A stretch of 28,783 bases of DNA from CAYWFP01 sp964457365. GTDB lineage: Bacteria; Planctomycetota; SZUA-567. The DNA is taken from assembly GCA_964457365.1 (NCBI GenBank), contig CAYWFP010000053.1, positions 1-28,783 on the forward strand, given 5' to 3'. A program made the position numbers and the translations under genes. Positions 7,482 to 15,782 of the stretch are shown here, piece by piece. Each line of letters opens with the position of its first letter. The stretch's first letter is position 1. The notes beneath the pieces are model-generated. The model searched no databases. It was not told the origin of the DNA and was given only the letters and a program-made list of their open reading frames with translations.

Positions 7482-8948
7482 ATGATCTGCATTCCACTCA
7501 TGGCCTCCACCATGGACGAAGCGCTGGCGCTGCTGCGCGAGTCGCTGCCCGGAGCCGACTGTATCGAATTCCGTATCGACTGCTTGCGCGAGGAGGCGGA
7601 TGTCCGGGCGCTGCTTCACGCCTGCACGGTACCGGCGATCGTGACCTGCCGGGCCAAGCGCGAGGGCGGCGCGTTCGCAGGCGGCGAGGACGAGCGACTG
7701 GCGCTGCTGCAGGACGCGGTGGACGCGGGCGCGGCGTATGTCGACGTCGAGGCCGATACGGTTGAGCGCATACGCCGCCGCGGCGCGACGAAGCTGATCG
7801 CCAGTTGGCACGACTTCGACCGGACCCCGCCCGATCTGACCGCCCGCGTGCGGGCGATGGCGGCGCTGCCGTGCGATGTCGTCAAGTTCGCCACCATGGC
7901 CACGGATCTTGCCGACAACCTGCGCTGCTTCGAGGCGCTGCGGCAATGCCCCAAGCCGGCGATCGGATTGTGCATGGGGGAGCTCGGCGAGGCCAGCCGC
8001 GTCCTGAATCTGCGTTACGGGGCGCTCCTGACCTTCGGCGCGCTGGCTGCGGGGAAGGAGAGCGCACCGGGGCAACTCGCCGCAGGGGAGTTGCGCGATC
8101 TGTACCGGATCGACAGGATCGGCGAAACGACCACGCTCTACGCCGTCGCGGGCGATCCGATCGCGCACTCCATGAGCCCGGCGATTCACAACACCGCCTT
8201 CGCCGCGCTCGGCCTGGACGCGGCGTACCTCAAGTTCCGTGTCGCCGATTTCGACCGCTTCCTGCGCGATATCGTCGAACCGCTGGGACTGTCGGGGCTC
8301 TCGGTGACGATTCCGCACAAGCAGGCGGCGCTGCGGGCCGGGACCGAGATCGATCCGCTGGCGCAGCGTATCGGCGCGGCGAATACGCTGAGCCGGATCG
8401 AGGGCGGCTGGCTGGCGGAGAACACCGACTGCGCGGCGGCCACCGAGGCGATCGCGCGGGAGGCCGAACGGACCGGGCTGACGCTGCATGGCGCCGAGGC
8501 GCTTCTGATCGGCGCCGGCGGCGCGGCGCGGGCGCTGGCGGTGGGGTTGCTCGACCGCGGCTGCAAGCTGACCGTCGCCAACCGCACCGTGGCCAAGGCC
8601 CGGGCGCTGGCGGAAGAACTCGGCGGCACGGCGATTGCGCTCGAGGAGATTCCGGCAAAACGCTACGCCGTGGTGGCCAACTCCACCGCCGTGGGCATGC
8701 ATCCGCACGTCGACGCCTCCCCGGCGCCGGCGGAGATCTTCGCGCCGGGCATGGTCGTTTTCGACGCGGTCTACAACCCCAGGGAGACGCGGCTGCTGCG
8801 CGCGGCGAAAGAACGCGGGGCGGCGGTCGTCGACGGGGTGGCGATGTTCGTCGGGCAGGCCGCGGCGCAGTTTGCGCGCTGGACCGGTCGCGACGCGCCG
8901 CGGGAAATCATGGAGCGGATCGTGGTGGAGAAGCTCTCACGCGGTTGA
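7482..8948 (+). CDS. aroDE: Bifunctional 3-dehydroquinate dehydratase / shikimate dehydrogenase
   Basis: One 488-residue protein catalysing two consecutive shikimate-pathway steps: dehydration of 3-dehydroquinate, then NADPH-dependent reduction of 3-dehydroshikimate. Residues 1 to about 210 are a type I dehydratase, with EFRID (29-33), catalytic His in SWHDFD (H110) and the Schiff-base Lys in VVKFATMA (K135). Residues from about 219 are AroE: AHSMSPAIHN (228-237), catalytic Lys in SVTIPHK (K280), NTD with D316, the Rossmann loop GAGGAAR (344-350) and ANRT (366-369), the last typical of NADPH use. All key residues are present in both halves, so both activities are expected. Such fusions are known from plants and chlamydiae. 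It is single-gene, with a weak Shine-Dalgarno (GAGAG), and its 3' end overlaps the histidine kinase gene by 12 bp. Confidence 0.95.
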   Translation: MICIPLMASTMDEALALLRESLPGADCIEFRIDCLREEADVRALLHACTVPAIVTCRAKREGGAFAGGEDERLALLQDAVDAGAAYVDVEADTVERIRRRGATKLIASWHDFDRTPPDLTARVRAMAALPCDVVKFATMATDLADNLRCFEALRQCPKPAIGLCMGELGEASRVLNLRYGALLTFGALAAGKESAPGQLAAGELRDLYRIDRIGETTTLYAVAGDPIAHSMSPAIHNTAFAALGLDAAYLKFRVADFDRFLRDIVEPLGLSGLSVTIPHKQAALRAGTEIDPLAQRIGAANTLSRIEGGWLAENTDCAAATEAIAREAERTGLTLHGAEALLIGAGGAARALAVGLLDRGCKLTVANRTVAKARALAEELGGTAIALEEIPAKRYAVVANSTAVGMHPHVDASPAPAEIFAPGMVVFDAVYNPRETRLLRAAKERGAAVVDGVAMFVGQAAAQFARWTGRDAPREIMERIVVEKLSRG

Positions 8949-9713
8949 GTCTTCCTTGAACTCCAGGAAATGCCCGCGCGGGAGGACGATCTGGAAGCAG
9001 GCGCCCGTCCCGCTTCCGTGCAACACCTCGATGGAGCCGCGGTGATCCTCGACGATGCGGCGGACGATGCCCAGCCCCAGCCCCGTCCCCTTCTCCTTGG
9101 TCGAGTAGAAGACCTCGAAGATGCGCTCGGTGTCGCCGGGGTCGATGCCGATGCCGTTGTCCTCGACGAGGACGTGGATGTGGTCGACCGTCTCCTCGGT
9201 GGCGATGTGGATGACGCCCTCGATGAGCTGGCTCTCGCGCTCGCGCCGCTGCTCGATGGCCTCGCGCGCGTTCCGCAGCAGGTTGAGGATGACGTGGGTG
9301 AACTGATTCTGGTCGATCACCACCGGGTACATGTCCGGCGCCAGGTCGGCGACGATCTCGACGCCGGCCTCCTCCATCTCCGGCCGCGCGAAGTCGACCA
9401 AGTCGCGCAGGAAGAGGTTGATGTCCGTCGGCGTCGGATCCGGCCGCGGCGGGCGGGCGAAGGTGAGGAAGCTCTCGAGCGTCTTGGTCAGCGCCTGCAC
9501 CTCGGTATAGATCCGCCGGCTGCGCCGCTCGAAACGGTGGCGCAGATCCGGCGAGAGCCGGTCGACGTCCTCGCTCAGCATCTGCGCGTTGAGCTGGATG
9601 GCGTGCAGCGGCGTGCGCACCTCGTGCACCAGCGCCGCGGCGAGCGCACCGACGTAGGCCAGTCGCTCCTGGCGCCGCTTCTCCTCCACTTCCTTGTCGC
9701 GGCTACGGGGCAT
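8937..9713 (-). CDS. Soluble orphan sensor histidine kinase
   Basis: A 258-residue HisKA-HATPase kinase without membrane segment, PAS, GAF or HAMP domain. The phosphoacceptor is H30 in LVHEVRTPLHAI; the N box is around N144-N148 (ILNLLRNA), G1 is DNGIGI (185-190), the F box IFEVF (198-202) and G2 GTGLGLG (209-215). The first 20 residues are a charged helix that probably just extends the dimerisation domain. Any signal must therefore come through a partner protein. No response regulator gene is in the window. The ATG at 9713 has GAAGGA upstream and lies inside the last codons of the secreted-protein gene (11-base overlap), so the two are translationally coupled. Its 3' end overlaps convergent aroDE. 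Confidence 0.9.
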   Translation of the reverse strand: MPRSRDKEVEEKRRQERLAYVGALAAALVHEVRTPLHAIQLNAQMLSEDVDRLSPDLRHRFERRSRRIYTEVQALTKTLESFLTFARPPRPDPTPTDINLFLRDLVDFARPEMEEAGVEIVADLAPDMYPVVIDQNQFTHVILNLLRNAREAIEQRRERESQLIEGVIHIATEETVDHIHVLVEDNGIGIDPGDTERIFEVFYSTKEKGTGLGLGIVRRIVEDHRGSIEVLHGSGTGACFQIVLPRGHFLEFKEDSTA

Positions 9714-10293
9714 CGCTCGTTTCCTTCGGCGGCAGGAATTCGATCCTGCGGATGTAGCCGAGTTCCTTCAGTTCCCGGCCCATCGCTCCCTTGTCGCGCG
9801 GCTTGACGACGAATTTGCGTTCGACGCGCTCGTTCGTCTCCGCGTCGCGATACGAGATCGTCAGCGGAAAGCCGCTGTCGAGCCGGCCGCGGCGCCGCGT
9901 GCCGTGTGCAAATTCGAGGATAATGCCGTACTTGCGCCACGGGTAATCGCGCCCGGTGTGGATCTTTTCGTTCGAGCCGCCCTCCTTCCAGCGCCACTCG
10001 CGTTCGATGCCTTCGTCGAGCACGGTCACCTCCAGCGCCGCCAGGTCGGCGAAGGGGATCGACAGGTGTTCCCTCTCTTCCGGCGCATAGAACGAAATGC
10101 GCAGATCCGCGCGCGCCTCGACGGTGGCTTCGGCAAGCCGGCCGAGGGGCGCGTGAATCACCGTCGCTTTCCGGCCCGCGGCTTTGCCGGCGTTGCCGAA
10201 GGGCTTGACCGGGGCGTCCCCGGCGGCGGCAGGGAGAAGAAGCAGGAGGCAGGCCGCGCCGGCCAGCAGGCCGCGGCACAGGGACGCTTGCAT
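9703..10293 (-). CDS. Secreted protein of unknown function
   Basis: A 196-residue protein that begins with a clear Sec signal peptide: a short positive N-region, a hydrophobic core ending LLLLLPAAAG, and likely cleavage near residue 25 (AAA-G or AAG-D). The mature part is about 170 residues, basic and apparently beta-rich, with segments such as LRISFYAPEEREHLSIPF and RKYGIILEFAHGTRRRGRL. No cysteine motif, lipobox or known domain is visible. I do not recognise the family. It lies 11 bp after the LOG gene and overlaps the histidine kinase by 11 bp, so it is the middle gene of a three-gene operon. A role as the extracytoplasmic signal or target of the kinase is possible but unproven. Confidence 0.78.
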   Translation of the reverse strand: MQASLCRGLLAGAACLLLLLPAAAGDAPVKPFGNAGKAAGRKATVIHAPLGRLAEATVEARADLRISFYAPEEREHLSIPFADLAALEVTVLDEGIEREWRWKEGGSNEKIHTGRDYPWRKYGIILEFAHGTRRRGRLDSGFPLTISYRDAETNERVERKFVVKPRDKGAMGRELKELGYIRRIEFLPPKETSDAP

Positions 10294-10304
10294 AACGGAC
10301 CTCG

Positions 10305-10982
10305 TCAGTGGGCGGATTCGGGGAGCGATTCGCCGGCGTTGGCGGTGATGTACGCCGCGGCCTCCTCGGGGCTGTCGGTCAGGAAGATCATTTCCATGTC
10401 TTCGGGATTGATGTTGGACTCGGTGCGCAGCATCACCTCCTTCAGCCAGCCCAGCAGGCCCGCCCAGTAGTCCGAGCCCATCATCACCAGCGGCACCGGC
10501 GGCACCTTGTTGGTCTGCACCAGCGTGAGGATCTCGAAGAGTTCGTCCATGGTGCCGAAGCCGCCCGGGAAGGTGATGATGGCCCTGGAGTATTTCGAGA
10601 ACATTACCTTGCGTACGAAGAAATAGCGGAACGAGACCAGCTTCTGGACGAATTCGTTGGGCTGCTGTTCAAACGGCAGGTCGATGTTGAGGCCGACCGA
10701 GACGCCGCGGCCGCTCTCGCGCGCGCCGCGGTTGGCCGCCGCCATGATGCCGGGGCCCCCGCCGGTGATGATGTTGAACCCCGCCTCCGAGAGCAACCGC
10801 GAGGTCTCGCGCGCCATCTTGTAGTAGGGGTGATCCTCGGCGGTGCGCGCCGAGCCGAAGAGGGCCACGGCGGGGCAGATCTTGGCCATCTCCTCGAAGC
10901 CCTCGACGAACTCGGCCATGATGCGGAAGACCCGCCAGGGATCCATGTGGCGGAAGTCGCGCAGGTCGTCGTAGCTGTCCAT
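10305..10982 (-). CDS. LOG family protein (nucleoside 5'-monophosphate phosphoribohydrolase-like)
   Basis: A 225-residue cytoplasmic LOG-family protein (formerly annotated as lysine decarboxylase). It has the Rossmann start VALFGSART (39-47), TGGGPGIMAAANRGA (73-87) and the family signature PGGFGTMDE (139-147), preceded by R124-K125 of the active site. Characterised members remove ribose 5'-phosphate from AMP, other nucleotides or cytokinin ribotides. The N-terminal 35 residues (FRHMDPWRVFRIMAEFVEGF) match the longer bacterial subgroup. The natural substrate here is unknown. AAGGA precedes the ATG, and a promoter lies at 11015-11042. It is the first gene of the operon with the secreted protein and the kinase. 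Confidence 0.9.
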   Translation of the reverse strand: MDSYDDLRDFRHMDPWRVFRIMAEFVEGFEEMAKICPAVALFGSARTAEDHPYYKMARETSRLLSEAGFNIITGGGPGIMAAANRGARESGRGVSVGLNIDLPFEQQPNEFVQKLVSFRYFFVRKVMFSKYSRAIITFPGGFGTMDELFEILTLVQTNKVPPVPLVMMGSDYWAGLLGWLKEVMLRTESNINPEDMEMIFLTDSPEEAAAYITANAGESLPESAH

Positions 10983-11014
10983 GCGGTGTCCTTACACGAG
11001 TGTCCGGATCGTTT

Positions 11015-11042
11015 ATTGTAGCTCGCGATTGCGGCAGGACAA
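11015..11042 (-). promoter_or_regulatory. Promoter of the LOG-secreted protein-kinase operon
   Basis: Minus-strand TTGTCC (11042-11037), 16-base spacer, TACAAT (11020-11015). Predicted start near 11008, with a 26-nt leader. It sits in the 68-bp gap after priA. Confidence 0.55.
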
Positions 11043-11050
11043 GCCAAAAG

Positions 11051-13276
11051 CTACAGAAGGCTGACCGGGTCCACGTCGACCGCCAGCCGCACGCCGCTCT
11101 GCCGCGGGGCGGCCTGCTCGAGCGCGTGGAGCATCTGCCGGATCTCCGCGGGCGTGCGCGCCTTGATCAGCACCTGGTGGCGGTGCTGCTCCTGGATGCG
11201 CGCGAGCGCGCACGGCGCGGGGCCGAGGACCATCAGCGGCCGCGGCGCGGCCCGCGTCAGGATATCCTTGACCCGCCGCATCAAGTCGGCCACCTCGGCC
11301 TCTTTCCTGCCACGCGCGACCACCCGTGCCAGCCGGCCGAACGGCGGGTACGCCAGCGGCTTGCGTCCCTTCAGTTCCAGTTCGGCGAAACGTTCGTAGT
11401 CCTGCGCCAGGGCGCACTGGACCGCGTCGTGCTCGGGCTGCAGCACCTGCACCAGCGCCCGTCCGCGCTTCTCTGCCCGACCGGCGCGGCCGACGACCTG
11501 GGTGATCAGTTGAAAGGTACGCTCCGCGGCGCGGAAGTCGGGGAGGTTGATGGCGCTGTCGGCCAGCAGCACGCCGACGAGGGTGACGTTGGGGAAGTCG
11601 AAGCCCTTGGCGACCATCTGCGTCCCGAGCAGGATGCCGTACTCGCCGGCGGCGAAGCGCGAGAGCGCCTCGACGTAGGCGTCCTTGCCGGTCATGGTGT
11701 CGCTGTCCATGCGCAGCAGCTTCGCTTCGGGAAAGAGCTCGCCCACCTCCTCCTCGACGCGCTCGGTGCCGGTGCCGGAGAAGCGGATCTGCGCCGAGGC
11801 GCAGACCGGGCAGCGTTCGGGCACGGCGATCCGGTAGTCGCAGTAGTGGCAGTGCAGCCGTTCGGTCCGGCGATGCAGCGTCAGGCTGATGTCGCAGTGC
11901 GGGCAGCGCAGCGCCTCGCCGCAGCTTACGCACTGGCCGAAGGTGTGAAAGCCGCGCCGGTTGAGAAATAGGATCGCCTGCTCGCCCCGGTTGAGCGTGT
12001 GGCGCAGGGCCTGCCGCAGCGGTTCCGAGAGGGCGCCGCCGCGTTTTTTCTCGCGCCATTCCGCGCGCATGTCCACCACCGTCGCCGTTGGCGTGCTGCC
12101 GGTGGCGCGTGCGGCGAGGCGCAGCAGCTCGTACTTGCCCGTGCGCGCGTTGCGCCAGCTCTCCAGGCTCGGCGTGGCCGAACCGAGCAGGACCACCCCG
12201 CCGCATTCGCGCGCGCGCATCACGGCCACGTCGCGGGCGTGGTAGCGCGGGTCGTTGTCCTGCTTGAACGAGGGCTCGTGCTCCTCGTCGACGACCACCA
12301 GCCCCAACTCCGGCAGCGGGGCGAAGACGGCCGAGCGGGCGCCGACGACCACGCGCACCTCGCCGCGCTGCAGCCGCCGCCAGTATGCCGCGCGCCGCCC
12401 CTCGGAGAGATGCGAGTGCAACACCGCCACCTCGCCCACGCGCGCGCGGAAGCGCGCCACCGTCTGCGGCGTGAGGCTGATCTCCGGCACCAGCACCAGC
12501 GCGCTGCGCCCCAGGCGGAGCGTCTCGGTCAGCGCTTGCAGGTAGATCTCGGTCTTGCCGCTGCCGGTGATGCCATGGAGAAGAAACGGCGCGAACTCCG
12601 CCGACGCCAGCGCCGGCCGGACCCGCGCCAGCGCCGCCTCCTGCTCGGCCGTCAGCGCGATCGTCTTCTCCGCTTCCCGGTAGACCGGCCCCGATTCCTC
12701 CGCGTCGACCGCGTCGAGGCGCAAGAGTCCCTTCGCTTCCAGGCCGCGAAGCGAGGCGCGGGTGGCGCCGGTGTGGCGTTCGATTTCGGCGGCGGGAACG
12801 CGCCCCTCGTTGGCGAGCAGCCACCTCAGCACCGCGCGCTGGCGGGTGGCGTTCTTGGGCAATGTCGCCAGCTCCGCCTCGACCGCCGCCCGTTCGGCCG
12901 CCAGCGAGACCACCGTCAGCGGCGGCGTGCGCGTGCCCTTGCGTACCGCCGAGGGCACCGCCGCGGCGAGCGCCGTGCCCCAGCCCGCGCGGTAGTAGGA
13001 GGCGACCCAGCGCGTCAGCGTCAGCAGCTCTTCCGGCACCGCCTCCTCGGGCGGCCCCGCGTCGATCACGTCCTTGAACCGGATGCGCTTGCGCTGCTCC
13101 GCGTTCAACGGGCACGCATCGTGCACCGCGACGCAGAAGCCGCCGATGCGCCGATTCCCCAGCGGTACGCGCACGCGCTGCCCCGCGCGCAGGGTGGCGG
13201 CGAGCTCTTCGGGAACGGTGTAGTGATAGACGGTCGTGACCGGCGCTTCGACCACGACCGAGGCGTAGCGGCTCAT
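11051..13276 (-). CDS. priA: Primosomal protein N' (replication restart helicase PriA)
   Basis: A 741-residue DEXH helicase that reloads the replisome at stalled forks. The N-terminal DNA-binding domain starts YASVVVEAPV...YHYTVP. The helicase core has Walker A GITGSGKT (235-242), DEEH (330-333) and GSATPS (365-370). The zinc-binding insert carries all eight cysteines (C449, C452, C458, C461, C476, C479, C489, C492). Late helicase motifs include LLGTQMVAKGFDFPNVTLVG and QVVGRAGRAEKRG. Length and motif order are normal for PriA. The ATG at 13276 has GGAGG about eight bases upstream. It diverges from kdsA across a 114-bp gap and seems monocistronic, since the LOG operon has its own promoter. 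Confidence 0.97.
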   Translation of the reverse strand: MSRYASVVVEAPVTTVYHYTVPEELAATLRAGQRVRVPLGNRRIGGFCVAVHDACPLNAEQRKRIRFKDVIDAGPPEEAVPEELLTLTRWVASYYRAGWGTALAAAVPSAVRKGTRTPPLTVVSLAAERAAVEAELATLPKNATRQRAVLRWLLANEGRVPAAEIERHTGATRASLRGLEAKGLLRLDAVDAEESGPVYREAEKTIALTAEQEAALARVRPALASAEFAPFLLHGITGSGKTEIYLQALTETLRLGRSALVLVPEISLTPQTVARFRARVGEVAVLHSHLSEGRRAAYWRRLQRGEVRVVVGARSAVFAPLPELGLVVVDEEHEPSFKQDNDPRYHARDVAVMRARECGGVVLLGSATPSLESWRNARTGKYELLRLAARATGSTPTATVVDMRAEWREKKRGGALSEPLRQALRHTLNRGEQAILFLNRRGFHTFGQCVSCGEALRCPHCDISLTLHRRTERLHCHYCDYRIAVPERCPVCASAQIRFSGTGTERVEEEVGELFPEAKLLRMDSDTMTGKDAYVEALSRFAAGEYGILLGTQMVAKGFDFPNVTLVGVLLADSAINLPDFRAAERTFQLITQVVGRAGRAEKRGRALVQVLQPEHDAVQCALAQDYERFAELELKGRKPLAYPPFGRLARVVARGRKEAEVADLMRRVKDILTRAAPRPLMVLGPAPCALARIQEQHRHQVLIKARTPAEIRQMLHALEQAAPRQSGVRLAVDVDPVSLL

Positions 13277-13295
13277 GCGCTCCTCCAGGCGCTTC

Positions 13296-13301
13296 AGTAT
13301 A
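13296..13301 (-). promoter_or_regulatory. Possible -10 element for priA
   Basis: Minus-strand TATACT (13301-13296) about 20 bases upstream of the priA ATG. No good -35 is found 16-18 bases further upstream, so the call rests on the -10 alone. Confidence 0.25.
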
Positions 13302-13335
13302 CCGATCCGCCGGGCGGAAAGAAACGCGCCCGTGC

Positions 13336-13364
13336 TTGACCGCGCCGCGGGCAGTTCATACCAT
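13336..13364 (+). promoter_or_regulatory. Promoter of kdsA
   Basis: TTGACC (13336-13341), 17-base spacer, TACCAT (13359-13364). Predicted start near 13371, 20 nt before the GTG, with AAAGGAG correctly placed between them. Confidence 0.6.
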
Positions 13365-13390
13365 CAGCGTAATACGGGAAAGGAGATATC

Positions 13391-14233
13391 GTGAACGCAT
13401 CCCCCGCACCGGTGCGCGTCGGCGAGGCGAGCTTCGGCGGCGACGGGCTGGCGCTGATCGCCGGCCCGTGCGTCATCGAGAGCGAGGCGCATGTCATGAC
13501 GATGGCCGAGGCGCTGTGCGGGCTCTGCCGCGAACTCGAGGTGCCGTTCGTCTTCAAGGCCTCGTACGACAAGGCCAACCGCAGCAGTCTCGCGAGCTAC
13601 CGCGGCCCCGGCCTCGAGAAGGGGCTGCGCATCCTCGCCCGGGTGCGCGAGACCTTCGACGTGCCGGTGCTGAGCGACGTGCACGGGGTCGAACAGGTGG
13701 CGCCGGCCGCGGCGGTGCTGGACATCCTGCAGATTCCCGCGTTTCTCTGCCGCCAGACCGATCTGTTGCTCGCCGCCGGCGAGAGCGGCAGGGCCGTCAA
13801 CGTCAAGAAGGGGCAGTTCCTGGCGCCGTGGGACATGGCGCCGATGCTGGCCAAGATCGCCTCGACCGGGAACGAACGCGTCCTGGTCACCGAGCGCGGT
13901 GCCAGCTTCGGCTACAACAACCTCGTCAGCGACATGCGCGCGTTGCCGGTTCTGCGCCGGCTGGGGCGCCCGGTGATCTTCGACGCCACCCACAGCGCGC
14001 AGCTCCCCGGCGGGCAGGGCGAGCGCTCGGGCGGTGACCGGGAAATGGCGGCGGTGCTGGCGCGGGCGGCCGTGGCCGCGGGCGTGGACGGGTTGTTCCT
14101 GGAGGTGCACGACAGGCCCGACGACGCCCTCTGCGACGGGCCGAACATGCTGGCGCTGGAGACGCTGCGGCCGCTGCTGAAGACGTTGCTCGCCATCGAC
14201 GCGGCGGTGCGCGAAGATCACAAGCCGGCGTAG
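13391..14233 (+). CDS. kdsA: 3-deoxy-8-phosphooctulonate synthase (Kdo-8-P synthase)
   Basis: Condenses phosphoenolpyruvate with arabinose 5-phosphate to Kdo-8-phosphate, the first committed step of Kdo synthesis for lipopolysaccharide. The 280-residue protein shows IAGPCVIES (23-31), FKASYDKANRSS (55-66), the loop QIPAFLCRQTDLL, NVKKGQFLAPWDM, GYNNLVSDMR and FLEVHDRPDDALCDGPN. These distinguish it from the related DAHP synthases. Cys27 in AGPC matches the metal ligand of the metal-dependent class (as in Aquifex), where E. coli KdsA has Asn. The GTG start at 13391 has an ideal AAAGGAG. The gene is transcribed alone from a TACCAT promoter, and its last 16 bases overlap the convergent TPR lipoprotein gene. 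Confidence 0.96.
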   Translation: MNASPAPVRVGEASFGGDGLALIAGPCVIESEAHVMTMAEALCGLCRELEVPFVFKASYDKANRSSLASYRGPGLEKGLRILARVRETFDVPVLSDVHGVEQVAPAAAVLDILQIPAFLCRQTDLLLAAGESGRAVNVKKGQFLAPWDMAPMLAKIASTGNERVLVTERGASFGYNNLVSDMRALPVLRRLGRPVIFDATHSAQLPGGQGERSGGDREMAAVLARAAVAAGVDGLFLEVHDRPDDALCDGPNMLALETLRPLLKTLLAIDAAVREDHKPA

Positions 14234-14922
14234 TCGCCGCGTTTCTCGCCGAGCATGCGCTCGTAGCCGCGGTAGATCTCCGCCTCCAGATCCGGCGAGA
14301 CCTTGTACCCCCGGCGCTCGAGGTACTTCAACTGCTTGTACGCCTTGCCGTAGCGGCCGATGAGGTTGTAGAGAATCATCATCGAGAGGTGCGCCTTCTC
14401 CATCTCCGGCTGCTGCTTCAGCACGCGCATGAGACGGTACTCCGCGTCCTCGTAGCGGCGCTTCTCCAGGAAAAGGTGCCCCAGCTCGTACTCCGCGCGC
14501 GTCGTCCTGTCCCCGGCGGCGATGGCCTTGTGGTAATAGTCGATGGCGTCGTCGGTCTTGCCCACCTGCCGCAGCAGGTCGCCGATGTTGGTCAGCACCT
14601 CCGGGTCGTCCGGCGCTTCCTCCTTGGCCTTCATGAACGCCCGCAGCGCCAGGTCGTAGCGGCCGGTCCAGTAGAGCGCGCGGCCGAGATTGTTGAAGTA
14701 GACCGGTTTCTCTTGAAGCTCGATCGCCTTGAGGAAGAGGTCCGCCGCCGCCTCGTAGTCGCCGCGCTGGCAAGCCTCGAGCCCCTGCAGGTGCTTGAGC
14801 TTGGCCGCCTCCTTCTTCACCATCTCGTTGCGTTCGTCGTCGGGCAGGTCCCCGGCGGTGTCCTGCATGCATCCGGCGAGCGCGACCGCCGCCAGTATCG
14901 TCAGCGCGAGAAATCGTCGCAT
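14218..14922 (-). CDS. TPR-repeat lipoprotein
   Basis: A 234-residue lipoprotein: signal peptide MRRFLALTILAAVALAGC with lipobox LAGC, lipidated Cys18, followed by QD. The +2 Gln suggests outer-membrane sorting if E. coli rules apply. Four to five 34-residue TPR units follow from about residue 44, for example PVYFNNLGRALYWTGRYDLAL and PEVLTNIGDLLRQVGKTDDA. An ATG 12 bases earlier is in frame, but the sequence ATGGAGGATATCATG shows that its GGAGG is the ribosome binding site for the second ATG, which I use. TPR lipoproteins usually scaffold envelope complexes. It follows the kdsC-OstA-TPR genes after 90 bp; co-transcription is possible, and I found no clear promoter in that gap. Confidence 0.85.
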   Translation of the reverse strand: MRRFLALTILAAVALAGCMQDTAGDLPDDERNEMVKKEAAKLKHLQGLEACQRGDYEAAADLFLKAIELQEKPVYFNNLGRALYWTGRYDLALRAFMKAKEEAPDDPEVLTNIGDLLRQVGKTDDAIDYYHKAIAAGDRTTRAEYELGHLFLEKRRYEDAEYRLMRVLKQQPEMEKAHLSMMILYNLIGRYGKAYKQLKYLERRGYKVSPDLEAEIYRGYERMLGEKRGDYAGL

Positions 14923-15012
14923 GATATCCTCCACACGTGCGTCGGGATCCGGGGCGATACGGCCCCTTCCTCGTTTTATCGGCCGAGATGGGGCGGAAAT
15001 GCAGGAAATCGT

Positions 15013-15777
15013 TCAGGCGACCGGGTGCGCGGTCAGCCAGGCGCGGGCCTCGTCGGCGATGTTGCCCCGTCCCGCGAGCGCGAGCGTGCGCTTGAACTCC
15101 TGCCGGGCCTGGCCCACGGCGCCGGCCTGGGAGAGGGCGATGGCGAGGTTGCGCTGCGCGGCGAGACAGTCGGGCGAGAGCTTCACCGCCTCGCGGAAGC
15201 AGCGCACGGCTTCCGCGTGGTTGCCGAGCGTGCGTTCGATGCAGCCGAGATTGTTGATCGCGCTGGCGTCGTGCAGGTCGTGCAGCAGTGCCGTGCGGAA
15301 CGACTCGGCCGCCTCCTCCAGACGCCCCAGGCGGCGCAGCACCACGCCGCGGTTGTTGTGCGCCGAGGCCATCGACTCGTCGCAGGCGACGGCCTTGTCG
15401 AAGACCGCCAGCGCGGTCTCGTTCTCGCCCAGGCGGGCCAGCGCGATGCCGAGATTGGTGAGGATCTCCGCGTCGCCGGGGGTGAGGGTCAACGCCTGCT
15501 CGAAACAGTCGATCGCGCCCTCGGTATCGCCGGCGCTGAGTCGGAGGTAGCCGACGTTGTTCAAGAGCCGCGCGTCGTCGGGTTCGCGTGCGACCAGATC
15601 GCGCAGTACCGCGAGCGCTTCCTCGGTGCGGCCGAGGTGGAAGCACGCGCAGGCGTAGACGTTGGCCACTTCGATGTTGTCGGGCTCGGTCTTGAGCCGC
15701 TCGGCCAGGAGCGCCAGCGCGGCGGCGCCTTGCCCCGCGGCGAAGAGCGCTTCGGCCTGTTCGATCAGCTCCGGCAC
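15013..15777 (-). CDS. TPR-repeat protein
   Basis: A 254-residue protein made almost entirely of seven 34-residue tetratricopeptide units in unbroken register, each with the G-Y/L-A-F-A-P pattern (for example ARLLNNVGYLRLSAGDTEGA and AEILTNLGIALARLGENETA), ending with a short helix. There is no signal peptide or membrane segment, so it is probably cytoplasmic. GTG at 15777 is used because GGAG, formed by the last codons of the OstA-like gene (ATGGAGTAG), lies about eight bases upstream. Only five bases separate the two genes, so coupled translation is likely. TPR arrays bind partner proteins. The context suggests a partner in Kdo/LPS processing, but this is inference. Confidence 0.88.
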   Translation of the reverse strand: MPELIEQAEALFAAGQGAAALALLAERLKTEPDNIEVANVYACACFHLGRTEEALAVLRDLVAREPDDARLLNNVGYLRLSAGDTEGAIDCFEQALTLTPGDAEILTNLGIALARLGENETALAVFDKAVACDESMASAHNNRGVVLRRLGRLEEAAESFRTALLHDLHDASAINNLGCIERTLGNHAEAVRCFREAVKLSPDCLAAQRNLAIALSQAGAVGQARQEFKRTLALAGRGNIADEARAWLTAHPVA

Positions 15778-15782
15778 GGTAG

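Noticed and set aside
13391..14233. Initial reading of kdsA as a DAHP synthase next to aromatic genes
   Set aside because: The NVKKGQFLAPWDM, GYNNLVSDMR and DDALCDGPN motifs are those of Kdo-8-P synthase, and kdsC is nearby.
14923..15012. Hairpin GGGGC-N6-GCCCC and GATAAA upstream of the TPR lipoprotein gene as promoter or attenuator
   Set aside because: No -35 fits at 16-18 bases and the stem is only five base pairs, which is common by chance at this GC content.
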